Shown: positions 33,286 through 43,100 of the stretch, piece by piece
Position numbering within the stretch: the first letter of the stretch is position 1
How the letters are laid out: each line of letters opens with the position of its first letter
Assembly: GCF_900186535.1 (NCBI RefSeq)
Contig: NZ_FYDE01000003.1
Location: 434,001-498,000, forward strand
Direction of reading: 5' to 3'
Origin: Marasmitruncus massiliensis
GTDB taxonomy: Bacteria; Bacillota; Clostridia; Oscillospirales; Ruminococcaceae
DNA length: 64,000 bases
Translations under genes and position numbers: made by a program
Notes under the pieces: generated by a model
The model's input: only the letters and a program-made list of their open reading frames with translations
What the model was told of the DNA's origin: nothing
Databases searched by the model: none

Positions 33286-33804
33286 TTATGATTCTCCATT
33301 AAAAAGCGGCAGGGAATCTTCCCCGTCCCAAACGGTCAAGGTGTCATCCGATTCCCATTCCGCTGTCTGTATCACCTGCCATGAAGTAACGACATAGCGC
33401 TTTCCCGCGTCCTGCAAGGGAAATGTGGGCCGCAGGGAAACCTGGAGCGCCCGCCGGTCATCCATCTTCACCTGAAACCCGATGATGACCTCGCCGTCCT
33501 GCTGCGCGATCGTGACCCTATCAAGTCCGGAAAGCGCTTCAGAAAGCATTTCTGAATTGGACTGTCCGCTGGCTGTGGTGTTTTTTGCCATACTGATCAG
33601 TTTTTCATCAATAGCGGCGAGGAGCATTTCCGCCTTTGCATCGGCTTCGTAGTAACCGGAAACGGATTCGGCAGTTTTTGCTGTGAGTTTATAGTCGGCA
33701 TTAGCGGATACCAGTGAAAGGGTAGAGAAAGTGACAAGGCAGAGCAAAACAAAAATCATCAGGATCAAAGAACTTCCCACATTCATGCCAAACCCTTTGT
33801 TCAT
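33286..33804 (-). CDS. pilin-like membrane-anchored protein
   Basis: This 172-residue protein has a short N-terminal leader (MNKGFG), then one hydrophobic helix (SSLILMIFVLLCLVTFSTLS), then a soluble domain. The architecture is that of minor pseudopilins, although the +5 Glu is absent. The soluble part is not recognised. It sits between the pilT gene and a clear prepilin-like gene in the same operon. Confidence 0.55.
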   Translation of the reverse strand: MNKGFGMNVGSSLILMIFVLLCLVTFSTLSLVSANADYKLTAKTAESVSGYYEADAKAEMLLAAIDEKLISMAKNTTASGQSNSEMLSEALSGLDRVTIAQQDGEVIIGFQVKMDDRRALQVSLRPTFPLQDAGKRYVVTSWQVIQTAEWESDDTLTVWDGEDSLPLFNGES

Positions 33805-33835
33805 CTCCTCTGTCCTTTCTATCTGCTTGCATACG

Positions 33836-34273
33836 TCAGCCGCGCGGTTTATATTTTTTTACATCCAGCTCATAAAGGGGCTGTCCTTCCCGGCCTTTAA
33901 ACATCCGGATTTGCGAATCATAAACAGAGCCCTGCTCTGTAACCCGGATGGTCATACGGTAGGCATTCTGCCCATCGGGCACCGGATTCCATTCTTTGTC
34001 GTAACAGATTGTGAGGAGTCCGCCGCTTTGCTGTGCATCCAGAAATTCGGCAAGGTCCGATTCATTTCCGTCCAGACTTTTAAAGGCCTCCGCTGCCGAC
34101 TGCACCTTGGTCATTGCCGCGGTCAGGTCGCTGCTTTTTGTGCTGATCAGGTGCGCTTTTACAAAAATCTGCATACAAATTGCACTAGCAAAAGAAAAAA
34201 ACAGGATGCCAATCATGAGTTCCAATAAAAACGGACCGGATTTAGAGGCTTTCCGCCTGTAAGTCCTGTTCAT
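33836..34273 (-). CDS. type IV prepilin-like protein
   Basis: This 145-residue protein has a basic leader ending in Gly, followed by PFLLELMIGILFFSFASAIC. That is a prepilin cleavage motif with Glu at +5 after the cut and a long hydrophobic helix that packs in the fibre core. The C-terminal domain is small and polar. It is a minor pilin candidate. A prepilin peptidase is not in the window. Confidence 0.65.
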   Translation of the reverse strand: MNRTYRRKASKSGPFLLELMIGILFFSFASAICMQIFVKAHLISTKSSDLTAAMTKVQSAAEAFKSLDGNESDLAEFLDAQQSGGLLTICYDKEWNPVPDGQNAYRMTIRVTEQGSVYDSQIRMFKGREGQPLYELDVKKYKPRG

Positions 34274-34306
34274 AGCGTACTACCTCCATCCTCAAAACAA
34301 ACAAGC

Positions 34307-34792
34307 CTATGCGCATCTCGGGCTGACCATCTGCGAAGCGGTTCTGCCGTTTTCATCGGTAACGGAAAACCGGTACAGCCGCTCATTCAGGCGCTCCATG
34401 GTAAAAGAAGAAATCTCCATAATCTGCTGCCCGCCGGACGGGCCGATTTCTGTACCCTCTTGAGCAAAAAGCTCCATCAGGCTTCCGTTATAATGGTAGA
34501 TCCATGTTTCGTATTCGGCGCCGTCGTAAGTCTGAGTGAGTACGAGGGCCGGAACAGAATCAAGAGAATCCAGGCGCACCGCGCCGGCCGCATCGTTCTG
34601 CCGCACCTTTTCGCAGACATAGGACAGAGACGTGCGCACATTGAAGTTTTCGTTCATTCCTTTTGCGGTGCTTTTATAGACGTCCGCGCCAATCAGAATC
34701 ACCAGAAGCGAAGAAGCCGCAAAAACGCAGAACAAAGCCAGCGTAAACAGCAAATCAACCATATGGCCTTTCGGCTTTGCGGCAGACTTCAT
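34307..34792 (-). CDS. DUF4860-like pilus-locus protein
   Basis: This 161-residue protein has an N-terminal basic leader (KSAAKPKGH), one membrane helix (VDLLFTLALFCVFAASSLLV) and a soluble domain with VLTQTYDGAEYETWIYHYNG. The pattern matches the DUF4860 family that accompanies pilin genes in Clostridia. Function is unknown. A pseudopilin-like role is inferred from layout and position. Confidence 0.6.
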   Translation of the reverse strand: MKSAAKPKGHMVDLLFTLALFCVFAASSLLVILIGADVYKSTAKGMNENFNVRTSLSYVCEKVRQNDAAGAVRLDSLDSVPALVLTQTYDGAEYETWIYHYNGSLMELFAQEGTEIGPSGGQQIMEISSFTMERLNERLYRFSVTDENGRTASQMVSPRCA

Positions 34793-34827
34793 GACTTTTC
34801 ATCTCCGTTTCTGGACAATTGGTAAAT

Positions 34828-35166
34828 TTATGCCGCCGCATTGTTCGGAAGCACTGTGATATCCGGCATGATGTTGGATGCAAAACACCGGTAATCAATA
34901 ATATAGCGCTGCCTGTCCACCTGAAGCCCGTAATTCTGCTCCAGATAGGCAAGGTCGGGCGGATAGACGCCCTCCACCGCATAACACTGGATCACTGCAC
35001 GGGTTACCGCCTGACGGGCGGATTTCAGCTGTTCCGACTCGGTAGCCGCGGTTACGGAACGCAGGCCGCCCGCAAACAGGAGCAGGACACCCACAAACAG
35101 AACCACAGGCAGCGCCAGTTCGCGGAGGAGTGAGTGTGGTTTTTTTGTTTTGGCGAAACGGTTCAC
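34828..35166 (-). CDS. small pilin-like membrane protein
   Basis: This 112-residue protein has a basic N-terminus and one helix (LPVVLFVGVLLLFAGGL). A soluble part carries an ARQAVTRAVIQCYAVEGVYP-PDLAYLEQNYGL stretch, which resembles the alpha-helix and loop of type IV pilins. It overlaps nothing and lies 13 bases downstream of the gspF-like gene. Confidence 0.55.
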   Translation of the reverse strand: MNRFAKTKKPHSLLRELALPVVLFVGVLLLFAGGLRSVTAATESEQLKSARQAVTRAVIQCYAVEGVYPPDLAYLEQNYGLQVDRQRYIIDYRCFASNIMPDITVLPNNAAA

Positions 35167-35179
35167 CTTCTTGTCCCTC

Positions 35180-36232
35180 CTACCCGATTGAGGACATAAT
35201 CCCCATCAGCGGCAGCATGACCGAAAGCAGGATCATTCCCACAATGACCGAAAGGACCGCCACAAGGGACGGCTCCAGCAGAGCGATGAGATTGCCGACA
35301 CGGGCGTCAATTTCTTCTTCATAACGGTCAGCCAGTTTTTTCATGACAGTATCGGCGGAACCGGTTTTAAAACCGACGGAAACCATTTTGGAGTAAATTC
35401 CCGAAAAAATCCCCGCCGATTCCAGAGCGCTGGCAAACGAACTGCCCTGCGCAATCTGCACCTTGCAGTTCTCAATTTTTTTGCTGATGTATGTATTGTC
35501 GATCAGCTTTGCCGCCATATCCAGAGACTGGTCGGTATCCAGCCCGCTGGACAGCATCATGGCCATCGCCCCGGCAAACCTGCCGGATGCGATTTTGGCA
35601 TAAAGGTCTCTGGTCAGGAAAAACCGCGACTGAAAAGAAGCAAGCGCGGATTTGCCGCTGTGTGTGCGGTTCAAAGCGTAAACGACGGCCGTCGCAACAG
35701 CAATCACCGCAACAATCACGACGGAATATCGCCCCACAAGGGAGCCGAACTGCATGACGCTCAAAGAAAAGGGTGACAAATCACTGCCGAGTTGCAAAAA
35801 TACCTGCTGGAAAACCGGCAGTACTTTTACGACCAGAACGCCGATCACCAGAACCATCATCACAATCATGACAAGTGGGTAGGTGACCGCGCTCTTCACG
35901 TTTCTGGAGATGGCTTCCTCCCGCTCATAATACTCGCACAGATAGTCCATTACCTCATCCAGCCTGCCCGCCTGCCCGCCGATTTCCGCCATGTCCACGA
36001 CATACTTCGGGAAAAGTCGGGAGGCGGCGAGCGCCGTGTGCAGGGGTTCTCCCAGCTCCGCGTGTTCAAGGATGGTTCCGATAATCTCCCGGCCTTCGGC
36101 TTTTTGCATGTCGCCGTGCATGATGGAAAGCCCTTCAGCCACAGGGATCCCTGCTTTCAGAATCATGGACAGCTGCGCGCAGAAGGTGGATATTTCAGCG
36201 GGGGAAAGCATCCCCTTTGCCTGATTCGCCAT
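35180..36232 (-). CDS. PilC/GspF-type inner membrane platform protein
   Basis: This 350-residue protein has two homologous GspF domains: the first around FCAQLSMILKAGIPVAEGLS, the second around FAGAMAMMLSSGLDTDQSLD. Three membrane segments (about 118-140, 168-190 and 320-345) complete it. It forms the membrane platform on which the ATPase acts to assemble pilins. The operon has this platform and one PilT-class ATPase but no PilM/N/O genes in view. Confidence 0.9.
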   Translation of the reverse strand: MANQAKGMLSPAEISTFCAQLSMILKAGIPVAEGLSIMHGDMQKAEGREIIGTILEHAELGEPLHTALAASRLFPKYVVDMAEIGGQAGRLDEVMDYLCEYYEREEAISRNVKSAVTYPLVMIVMMVLVIGVLVVKVLPVFQQVFLQLGSDLSPFSLSVMQFGSLVGRYSVVIVAVIAVATAVVYALNRTHSGKSALASFQSRFFLTRDLYAKIASGRFAGAMAMMLSSGLDTDQSLDMAAKLIDNTYISKKIENCKVQIAQGSSFASALESAGIFSGIYSKMVSVGFKTGSADTVMKKLADRYEEEIDARVGNLIALLEPSLVAVLSVIVGMILLSVMLPLMGIMSSIG

Positions 36233-36245
36233 AGGCCGCCCCTCC

Positions 36246-37244
36246 TCAATAAACGTATTTGGTACTGTAGTTACTCCCGTTCCCGATAAATTTCATAATG
36301 CTGTCGCTGCTTCTGGCGCTGGACGCGAAAGTAGGGTCCATCAGTTTCCACGTTTTGCCGTCGAAATAAATGATACCGTTGACCCAGCCCTGCTGCTCCA
36401 GATAAACGCTGACCCAGGCGTGATAGATTCCGCCGGACGCGTACCCGACTTCCAGACGGGTGGGGATATTCTGTGTGCGGAGCATGGCAGCCATCACCGC
36501 GGCATAATCAAAGCAGATTCCCTTGCCGGAGCTGAGGATATTGTCCACAACCGGAAGATAGCCGGAGGTGACGGTATTCGCCTTCTGCGTATCATAAGTG
36601 ATGTGGCTGACGACATAGGTATAGATATTCTGCACGATTGTGAGCTGGTTCTCCGCCCCCGCGGCAAGCTGGGCGCCCTTGGCCACCGTCTGTGAACCGG
36701 CTGAGTAGTTGACGTACTGATTCGGATAAAGATAGGGAAGCAGGGAACTGGCCAGCTTGACGGAGATGGTCTGGTTCATTGCCAGAGAATACTGGCTGTC
36801 GCGGACATGCTCATAAAGATTGAGCTGGTAGTTTCCGTCCCCGGAAGTGAGGGGGAACGTGTCATAGCTTCCCTTGTGCAGGTCATAGGTGTAAACAATC
36901 CGGTTGCTGCCGGAAATCTGAAGTTTTACTTTGGAGGAAGCGCCGGTGTATTTGACCATGACATAGCCCTGCGAAGTATTGGAAGCATCTATCACCGCGC
37001 TTTTTCCGGAATACACCACCTTGCCGGAAGCCTCCGGCATGCGGACCTGTACGGTCTCGGGCAGCTGCGCGAGCGGAACAGACTCCTTCTCAATTGTGAC
37101 CAGCGGCGGCTGTTCTGCGTAAGATGGGGCTTGTCCGCCCCGGCCGGAAAAAAAGTCCTCCGCGAAGACGGCCGACAGTAAGACCAGTCCGGCAGCCAGC
37201 AGTGTCCGAAGAGGATGCGTTCTATGAAAATGAGGCATTTGCAT
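36246..37244 (-). CDS. secreted transglutaminase-domain protein
   Basis: ATG at 37244 is chosen because ACGGAGGT lies upstream. A longer start at 37283 overlaps the sortase stop. The 332-residue product has a signal/anchor segment (TLLAAGLVLLSAVFAEDF), a beta-rich middle and a transglutaminase-like protease core: SSGKGICFDYAAVMAAMLR (catalytic Cys), GGIYHAWVSVYLE (His) and WKLMDPTFAS (Asp). Such domains cleave or cross-link surface proteins. Sitting between sortase and pilus genes suggests work on surface polymers. Confidence 0.8.
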   Translation of the reverse strand: MQMPHFHRTHPLRTLLAAGLVLLSAVFAEDFFSGRGGQAPSYAEQPPLVTIEKESVPLAQLPETVQVRMPEASGKVVYSGKSAVIDASNTSQGYVMVKYTGASSKVKLQISGSNRIVYTYDLHKGSYDTFPLTSGDGNYQLNLYEHVRDSQYSLAMNQTISVKLASSLLPYLYPNQYVNYSAGSQTVAKGAQLAAGAENQLTIVQNIYTYVVSHITYDTQKANTVTSGYLPVVDNILSSGKGICFDYAAVMAAMLRTQNIPTRLEVGYASGGIYHAWVSVYLEQQGWVNGIIYFDGKTWKLMDPTFASSARSSDSIMKFIGNGSNYSTKYVY

Positions 37245-37279
37245 GTTTCTATGTACCTCCGTTTTGAGCGCCGTGAATC

Positions 37280-37981
37280 TCATTGAGCGGCGCTGCTCAC
37301 CAGTTCGGCGGTTACAATGATTCGTTTCTGCGAAGTCCCGATGGGATGGCAGGAGGTCAGCGTCAGGCAGCTGAACTCCTTGCTGTAGATCGGCCCCCAG
37401 TCGTCCGCTTCCACAATTTCTGTTTTCAGGTAACGATAGGTATAAAGGGTCCCGTCATATTCCAGATAGAGCAGGTCTCCATCTGTTACCGTATCAATAT
37501 AATAAAATTCACAGCCGTAAATATCGCGGTGCCCCGCAATGCTGACGTTGCTGTTTCCCTCACCCGGAAGCTGCGCGTATTCATAAAGGCCAACGCTTTT
37601 TTTCAGCGCCTGATCGTCAGTGCCGCTCATGACCGGGGCCTCCAGGTCCAGACGCGGAACGCGTAAAATCATTGCGCCGTCGGTATACTCCTGCCGGCCC
37701 CGTGTAATAAACAGGCGGTCGGTGGGGTAGAGAAGAGCCGCTTCCTCTTCGGGCTGTGAGGAGGAGACAACGGCGGAAGAAACCGCGGAGGATTCTGATG
37801 AAGATTCAGAGGAAGAGACAATCACGGGACTTTCGGGTAATTGGCTTTTGGATGCGAAGAAATTTGAAAAAACTGCAAAACCGATCAGCAAAGCACCCAG
37901 CACAAACAGCCCCGCCCCCGTCAACGAGAGCATGTTTCCTTTTTTTATTACGGACCGCATCCATTCTGAAAGCCTTTTCAT
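37280..37981 (-). CDS. sortase (class D-like)
   Basis: Start at 37981 places the basic N-terminus (MKRLSEWMRSVIKKG) just before one membrane helix. A Ser-rich linker follows, then the sortase barrel: IAGHRDIYG (catalytic His), LTSCHPIG (Cys) and QKRIIVTAEL (Arg), 233 residues in all. Sortases cut LPxTG-like motifs and attach the protein to wall or pilin. A fitting substrate, the LPKTG protein at 40146, lies 2 kb away. It heads the minus-strand pilus operon. A frame extension to 38029 has no ribosome site. Confidence 0.88.
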   Translation of the reverse strand: MKRLSEWMRSVIKKGNMLSLTGAGLFVLGALLIGFAVFSNFFASKSQLPESPVIVSSSESSSESSAVSSAVVSSSQPEEEAALLYPTDRLFITRGRQEYTDGAMILRVPRLDLEAPVMSGTDDQALKKSVGLYEYAQLPGEGNSNVSIAGHRDIYGCEFYYIDTVTDGDLLYLEYDGTLYTYRYLKTEIVEADDWGPIYSKEFSCLTLTSCHPIGTSQKRIIVTAELVSSAAQ

Positions 37982-38022
37982 AGCGCATTCCCCGCCGTAT
38001 TGCCATCTGCAACGGTAAACGG

Positions 38023-38051
38023 TTGACAATCATTTTTTATATTATTATAAT
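38023..38051 (+). promoter_or_regulatory. consensus sigma-A promoter of the SARP regulator
   Basis: TTGACA (38023-38028), a 17-base AT-rich spacer and TATAAT (38046-38051) form a perfect consensus promoter about 135 bases before the regulator start. It is divergent from the sortase-pilus operon. Confidence 0.85.
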
Positions 38052-38185
38052 ATAATTTGGAACAAAAAGAAAGTAATTCTTTGGAAAAATGAGAAACATT
38101 ACTTCCCATATACTGTTACGTTCGGCTCTTTTTAAAAGGCAGAATATTGCTTCTCGGCGGCTTGACAAAAGGAGGAGGCTTTGCG

Positions 38186-39406
38186 GTGACTGTTTTTGCG
38201 AACCCCACAACCGGGCATAAAATTTATGTTCAGATGTTAGGCGGGTTTCAGCTTGTTGCGGACGGCAAGGTACTCAGTGATTCAATCAGCCGTACAAGGC
38301 AGTTGAGGAACCTGCTCGCATATCTGCTTGCGTTCCGTAAAAAAGCGATCTCACAGGAGACGCTGATTGATGTGCTCTGGCCGGACGGCTGCAGCGGAAG
38401 CCCTGCAAACGCACTGAAAAATTTGGTTTACCGGATGCGGACAATCTTTGGCACCCATGAAATTCCCTATGCCAAAGAGCTGGTGGTATTCCATCAGGGG
38501 AGTTATTGCTGGAATAACAATCTGAACACCGAAATTGATATTGAAAAGTTCGAGCAGCTCAAAAAACTGGCGGATGACACGTCTTTGCCGGATGAAAATC
38601 GGGTGGATTGCTATCTTGAAGCGATCAGCCTGTATAAAGGAGACTTCCTGCCCGCTTCCTGTTATGAGGAGTGGGTGGTTTCGCTTGTAAATTATTACCG
38701 TACAGAATATTTTAAATGCGTTTATGAAGCAAGTGCCCTTCTGGTAAAGCTTGAACGATATGAGACGGTCCAGACCATCTGCGAGCAGGCAATCGTGATT
38801 GACCCTCTTGAAGAAGGTGCGCACAGATATCTGATTTTTTCTCTTGTCAGGCAGAACAAGCAGCAAAAGGCGCTGGAACATTATCGTTACGTGCGCGACC
38901 TGTTTTATCGCGAGCTTGGCGTAAAGCCATCGGATACAATGCGGGAGCTGTATAACGAGATTACAAAATCGGTCCAGACGGTGGAAACCGATCTTGATAT
39001 TATTAAAGGAGACCTGAACGAGCAGAATGCCGCCGAAGGGGCGTTTTACTGCGATTATGAGATTTTTAAGAATATGTATCGGCTGGAGGTGCGGGCGGCT
39101 TCCCGCACCGGGCATTCCGTCTTCCTTTGTTTGCTTACCGTTACCGACCGCAGGGGGAGCCTGCCGGGAAAGGAACAGTTGAGCGGTGTTATGAGTGAAC
39201 TGCTGGAAACGATTCGCAGCAGTCTTCGCAAAGGGGATGTGATCTCGAAATTCAGCCCTTCCCAGTTTGTACTGATGCTTCCTATGCTGACGTATGAAAA
39301 CGGGGAGATGGTTATGGGCAGAATTTGTGACCGCTTTTACGAGAAGACCCGCTTCCGCGGGATCAAGTTATCTGCCGACCTGCGGCCGCTGGATGCCGCA
39401 ATTTGA
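38186..39406 (+). CDS. SARP/BTAD-family transcriptional regulator
   Basis: GTG at 38186 follows AAAGGAGGAGG, giving 406 residues. N-terminal winged-helix DNA-binding domain (HKIYVQMLGGFQLVADGKVL, QETLIDVLWPDG, NALKNLVYRMR) and bacterial transcriptional activator domain (AISLYKGDFLPASCYEEWVV, YELGVKPSD-type HYRYVRDLFYRELGVKPSDT) are followed by a ~130-residue GGDEF-like degenerate C-terminal part. SARP proteins bind 11-bp-spaced direct repeats next to the -10 box. Such repeats lie at 39544-39570 before the following operon. Confidence 0.88.
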   Translation: MTVFANPTTGHKIYVQMLGGFQLVADGKVLSDSISRTRQLRNLLAYLLAFRKKAISQETLIDVLWPDGCSGSPANALKNLVYRMRTIFGTHEIPYAKELVVFHQGSYCWNNNLNTEIDIEKFEQLKKLADDTSLPDENRVDCYLEAISLYKGDFLPASCYEEWVVSLVNYYRTEYFKCVYEASALLVKLERYETVQTICEQAIVIDPLEEGAHRYLIFSLVRQNKQQKALEHYRYVRDLFYRELGVKPSDTMRELYNEITKSVQTVETDLDIIKGDLNEQNAAEGAFYCDYEIFKNMYRLEVRAASRTGHSVFLCLLTVTDRRGSLPGKEQLSGVMSELLETIRSSLRKGDVISKFSPSQFVLMLPMLTYENGEMVMGRICDRFYEKTRFRGIKLSADLRPLDAAI

Positions 39407-39422
39407 TCTGAATGATGCTTAA

Positions 39423-39468
39423 AAAATACGCCTGCTGCGGCTGAATACGCAGCAGGCGTATTTTTTTG
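39423..39468 (+). terminator. terminator after the SARP gene
   Basis: A 15-bp stem (aatacgcctgctgcg and its complement) with an 8-base loop and a run of seven T. Confidence 0.9.
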
Positions 39469-39543
39469 TTCATTTTTTGAGGGCAAGGAAAATAAAATAA
39501 AAACTTGAAAAAAATTTTGTTTTACCAAATTTTGTCGTCAAAA

Positions 39544-39581
39544 TGTGACCAAAGTGTGACTCCCGTGTGAGATAGTATAAA
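39544..39581 (+). promoter_or_regulatory. three 11-bp-spaced TGTGA repeats and -10 box (SARP-type operator)
   Basis: TGTGA occurs at 39544-39548, 39555-39559 and 39566-39570, exactly 11 bases apart. A TATAAA box follows at 39576-39581 and there is no sigma-A -35. Direct repeats on one helix face directly upstream of -10 are the known binding layout of SARP activators, and a SARP gene lies immediately upstream. Confidence 0.65.
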
Positions 39582-39626
39582 AAAAGATGATTAGGACGTA
39601 AGGGTTTCCGGACAGGGGGCGGTGGA

Positions 39627-40130
39627 TTGACATCAGGCAATGTGATTTTGAGACCAAGCAATATCACCAGGACTTTGGTTTGCGTCGACGGTTTCTATCA
39701 TGCCGATTTAACAGGCCGCCTGTTTAATCCCTACATAAGAGGCCCGATCAGGTTTTCGGAGATGCTCGGAATGGTCAGGGCGCTGGAAAGCATGATGGAT
39801 GGATTTTCCTTTCCGGAATCCACGTTCCGCTGCCAGTCATTCCGGAAAAAGGGCTGCGGCTCTCGGCAAAAGAACATCAGGGAGGTTCGTAGGTATATGA
39901 GCGACGATATCTTTCAGCAAAAGTTCGGAGAACAGGCCACCTTTGTTGTTCAGGTTCAGTTTCGGCAGAACGCCACATGGCAGGGAACGATTCAGTGGCT
40001 GGAAGAGAAGAAAAGCCGGAAGTTCAGAAGCATGCTGGAAATGATCAAACTGATGGACGAGGCAATGACGCAAGAGCAAGAGACGGACGAGACGGTCAAT
40101 TGGGACCAGATATCTGAGAAGGCTATTTAG
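39627..40130 (+). CDS. conserved protein of unknown function before the LPKTG gene
   Basis: TTG start after a GGGGGCGG site is the best available. The 167-residue product has a C-terminal block FVVQVQFRQNATWQGTIQWL-EEKKSRKFRSMLEMIKLMDEA that recurs in small Clostridia proteins I cannot name. There is no signal peptide. It lies between the SARP-like operator and the surface-protein gene and is probably cotranscribed with it (15 bases apart). Confidence 0.6.
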   Translation: MTSGNVILRPSNITRTLVCVDGFYHADLTGRLFNPYIRGPIRFSEMLGMVRALESMMDGFSFPESTFRCQSFRKKGCGSRQKNIREVRRYMSDDIFQQKFGEQATFVVQVQFRQNATWQGTIQWLEEKKSRKFRSMLEMIKLMDEAMTQEQETDETVNWDQISEKAI

Positions 40131-40145
40131 TAAGGAGAGTAGAAG

Positions 40146-43100
40146 ATGAACGTGAAAAAACTGTTAAGTACACTTTTGGCAGCGGCAATGGTGTTTACCC
40201 TGGCTCCGCTCAATGTGTTTGCGGAGAACGATGTATTATGGCATCCGGATGATTATGGCAGCTTAATACTGACGAATAAAGAAAATCATAGTATTTTATT
40301 TAATTTCTTAATTACTGTTTCCATTTTTGTGGATGGCGAAAAGAAAATATCAAAAGATATTGTTACTGGGGAATATTATCATGTAAAATTGAGATTTGAT
40401 CCGGCAAGTGACTATACAGGTGCTGTACAATATAAATACAATGGAAGATCTATCCAACCTAACGATTGGATAGATGTTAGCACATTGGTCTCAAATTTCG
40501 AAGTCCATTTAAATGAAAAAAAATATACTGTTGATTTTGTGATAGCAGGGGATACAAGCAATCCTAAACCGGCAACGCAGTTTGTCCGGAAAAATAATAA
40601 AGCCACCAAGCCTACAGGTGCCGATTTACCTACAAAAATAGGACATTTCTTGGATGGATGGTATACAAATAGTGGCTGTATAGGAAGTAAATTCAACTTC
40701 GATGATAAGATTAACAAAGATACCTTCTTATATGGTCGTTGGATTCCAATGAGTAATCTGGGATATACCGTCAACTATTACAAAGACAGCATTAGTAAAG
40801 CGAATCTTCTGAAAACGGAACCCGGCACGGGAACATTTGGGGACGGCATACCTGCTGACTTGTCGAAGTATGCCCCTGTTGGTTATAAGACGCCGGGAAC
40901 CAGAAGCGGAGCGACTACAATTACGGCAGATCCCAGAACGAACGTAGTAAATGTGCTGTATGCGACCAAAAACACGTATGGATATACTGTCAACTATTAC
41001 TACGATGCCATTGACAGCGCACACTTCATAGACGATGAAACCGGGACGGGAACATTTGGAGACGGCATACCGGCAGATTTGACGTTGCATGCTCCTGATG
41101 GTTATGCGACGCCGGGAACCAGAAGCGGAGCGACTACAATTACGGCAGATCCCAGAACGAACGTAGTAAATGTGCTGTATGCGACCAAAAACACGTATGG
41201 ATATACTGTCAACTATTACTACGATGCCATTGACAGCGCACACTTCATAGACGATGAAACCGGGACGGGAACATTTGGAGACGGCATACCGGCAGATTTG
41301 ACGTTGCATGCTCCTGATGGTTATGCGACGCCGGGAACCAGAAGCGGAGCGACTACAATTACGGCAGATCCCAGAACGAACGTAGTAAATGTGCTGTATG
41401 CGACCAAAAACACGTATGGATATACTGTCAACTATTACTACGATGCCATTGACAGCGCACACTTCATAGACGATGAAACCGGGACGGGAACATTTGGAGA
41501 CGGCATACCGGCAGATTTGACGTTGCATGCTCCTGATGGTTATGCGACGCCGGGAACCAGAAGCGGAGCGACTACAATTACGGCAGATCCCAGAACGAAC
41601 GTAGTAAATGTGCTGTATGCGACCAAAAACACGTATGGATATACTGTCAACTATTACTACGATGCCATTGACAGCGCACACTTCATAGACGATGAAACCG
41701 GGACGGGAACATTTGGAGACGGCATACCGGCAGATTTGACGTTGCATGCTCCTGATGGTTATGCGACGCCGGGAACCAGAAGCGGAGCGACTACAATTAC
41801 GGCAGATCCCAGAACGAACGTAGTAAATGTGCTGTATTTTAAAGACGAGAGCCAGACGCTCCCCTATACTATCGAGTACTATAAAGATCAAGAACTACTT
41901 GATACAATGAGTGAAGGATTGCAAGTACCTGCGTATGCTCCGTATGTTGAAAGCGTGTCCTATGCAAATATGCCCGCAGGATATGTTCTTGATAGAAATG
42001 CTTCTACACCATTGCCTTTTACGGTTACCCCGGAAGATAGTGCTATCAAAGTTTATTATGTAAAAGACACTGTGTTAGAGGAAGGCCCGATTGAAGTGCG
42101 GCATCAATACTATCTTGACCAAACAACAACACCTGAGGGCATCGTAGATAAACAGTATCATGATGCGATTTCTGGGCAGTCGATTGATACAGCTCTCTGG
42201 AGAGCACCGGCATATCAAGGAAGAGATTACACCTATTGGAAGACAGAAATTTGGGCGAGTGAACAGCAGCCTAAACTTACAGCAACAGATATGAAAGCCA
42301 GTTTGGAATCTGTCATTCCAGGGTGGTTAACTAAACGTATTAGCGATTTAAAAGATGCTCTTTCCAATATGTCAGATGAGGAAATAGCGGAAGAAGTTTC
42401 GAAACGTGAAAATGCAGTTGAAACTCTCCAGGCCGCATTTGATAAGATCATTCGAGCTATTCAATCTGAGAATCCAGATCTTGATAAGGAAACCATTACT
42501 GAAGCGTTGGAAAATTATAAATCAACGCTAAAGAACGGATCAACTTCGGAAGATGAGGATAGTGAATCGGTGTTCTTATTAAAAGATTCACTGAAAAAGC
42601 TCGAGTCTATAAAAGAAAAATATAGTATCACAGATAAAATGGGTGCTGAAGACAGTACGGAACTTATAGAGTTGTCCTCTAGTTTGGATTTGATTATTCA
42701 AGATTTGGCTAATGAATTGGGGATTGAAGAAGAACTGGAAGACGATGAGAAAGAGAACCTGGAGGACAACGCGGATTCTGTGGAACCGTCTGATCCAGTG
42801 GAACCATCTGATCCAGTGGAACCATCTGATCCAGTGGAACCATCTGATCCAGTGGAACCATCTGATCCAGTGGAACCATCTGATCCAGTGGAACCATCTG
42901 ATCCAGTGGAACCATCTGATCCAGTGGAACCATCTGATCCAGTGGAACCATCTGATCCAGTGGAACCATCTGATCCAGTGGAACCATCTGATCCAGTGGA
43001 ACCATCTGATCCAGTGGAACCATCTGATCCAGTGGAACCGTCTGACCCAGTGGAACCATCTGATCCAGTGGAACCGTCTGATCCAGTGGAACCATCTGAT

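Noticed and set aside
40728-41891. Long minus-strand frame with four repeated blocks opposite the surface-protein gene
   Set aside because: It is the antisense shadow of the 219-bp repeats. The coding strand has signal peptide, repeats and LPKTG signal in one frame.
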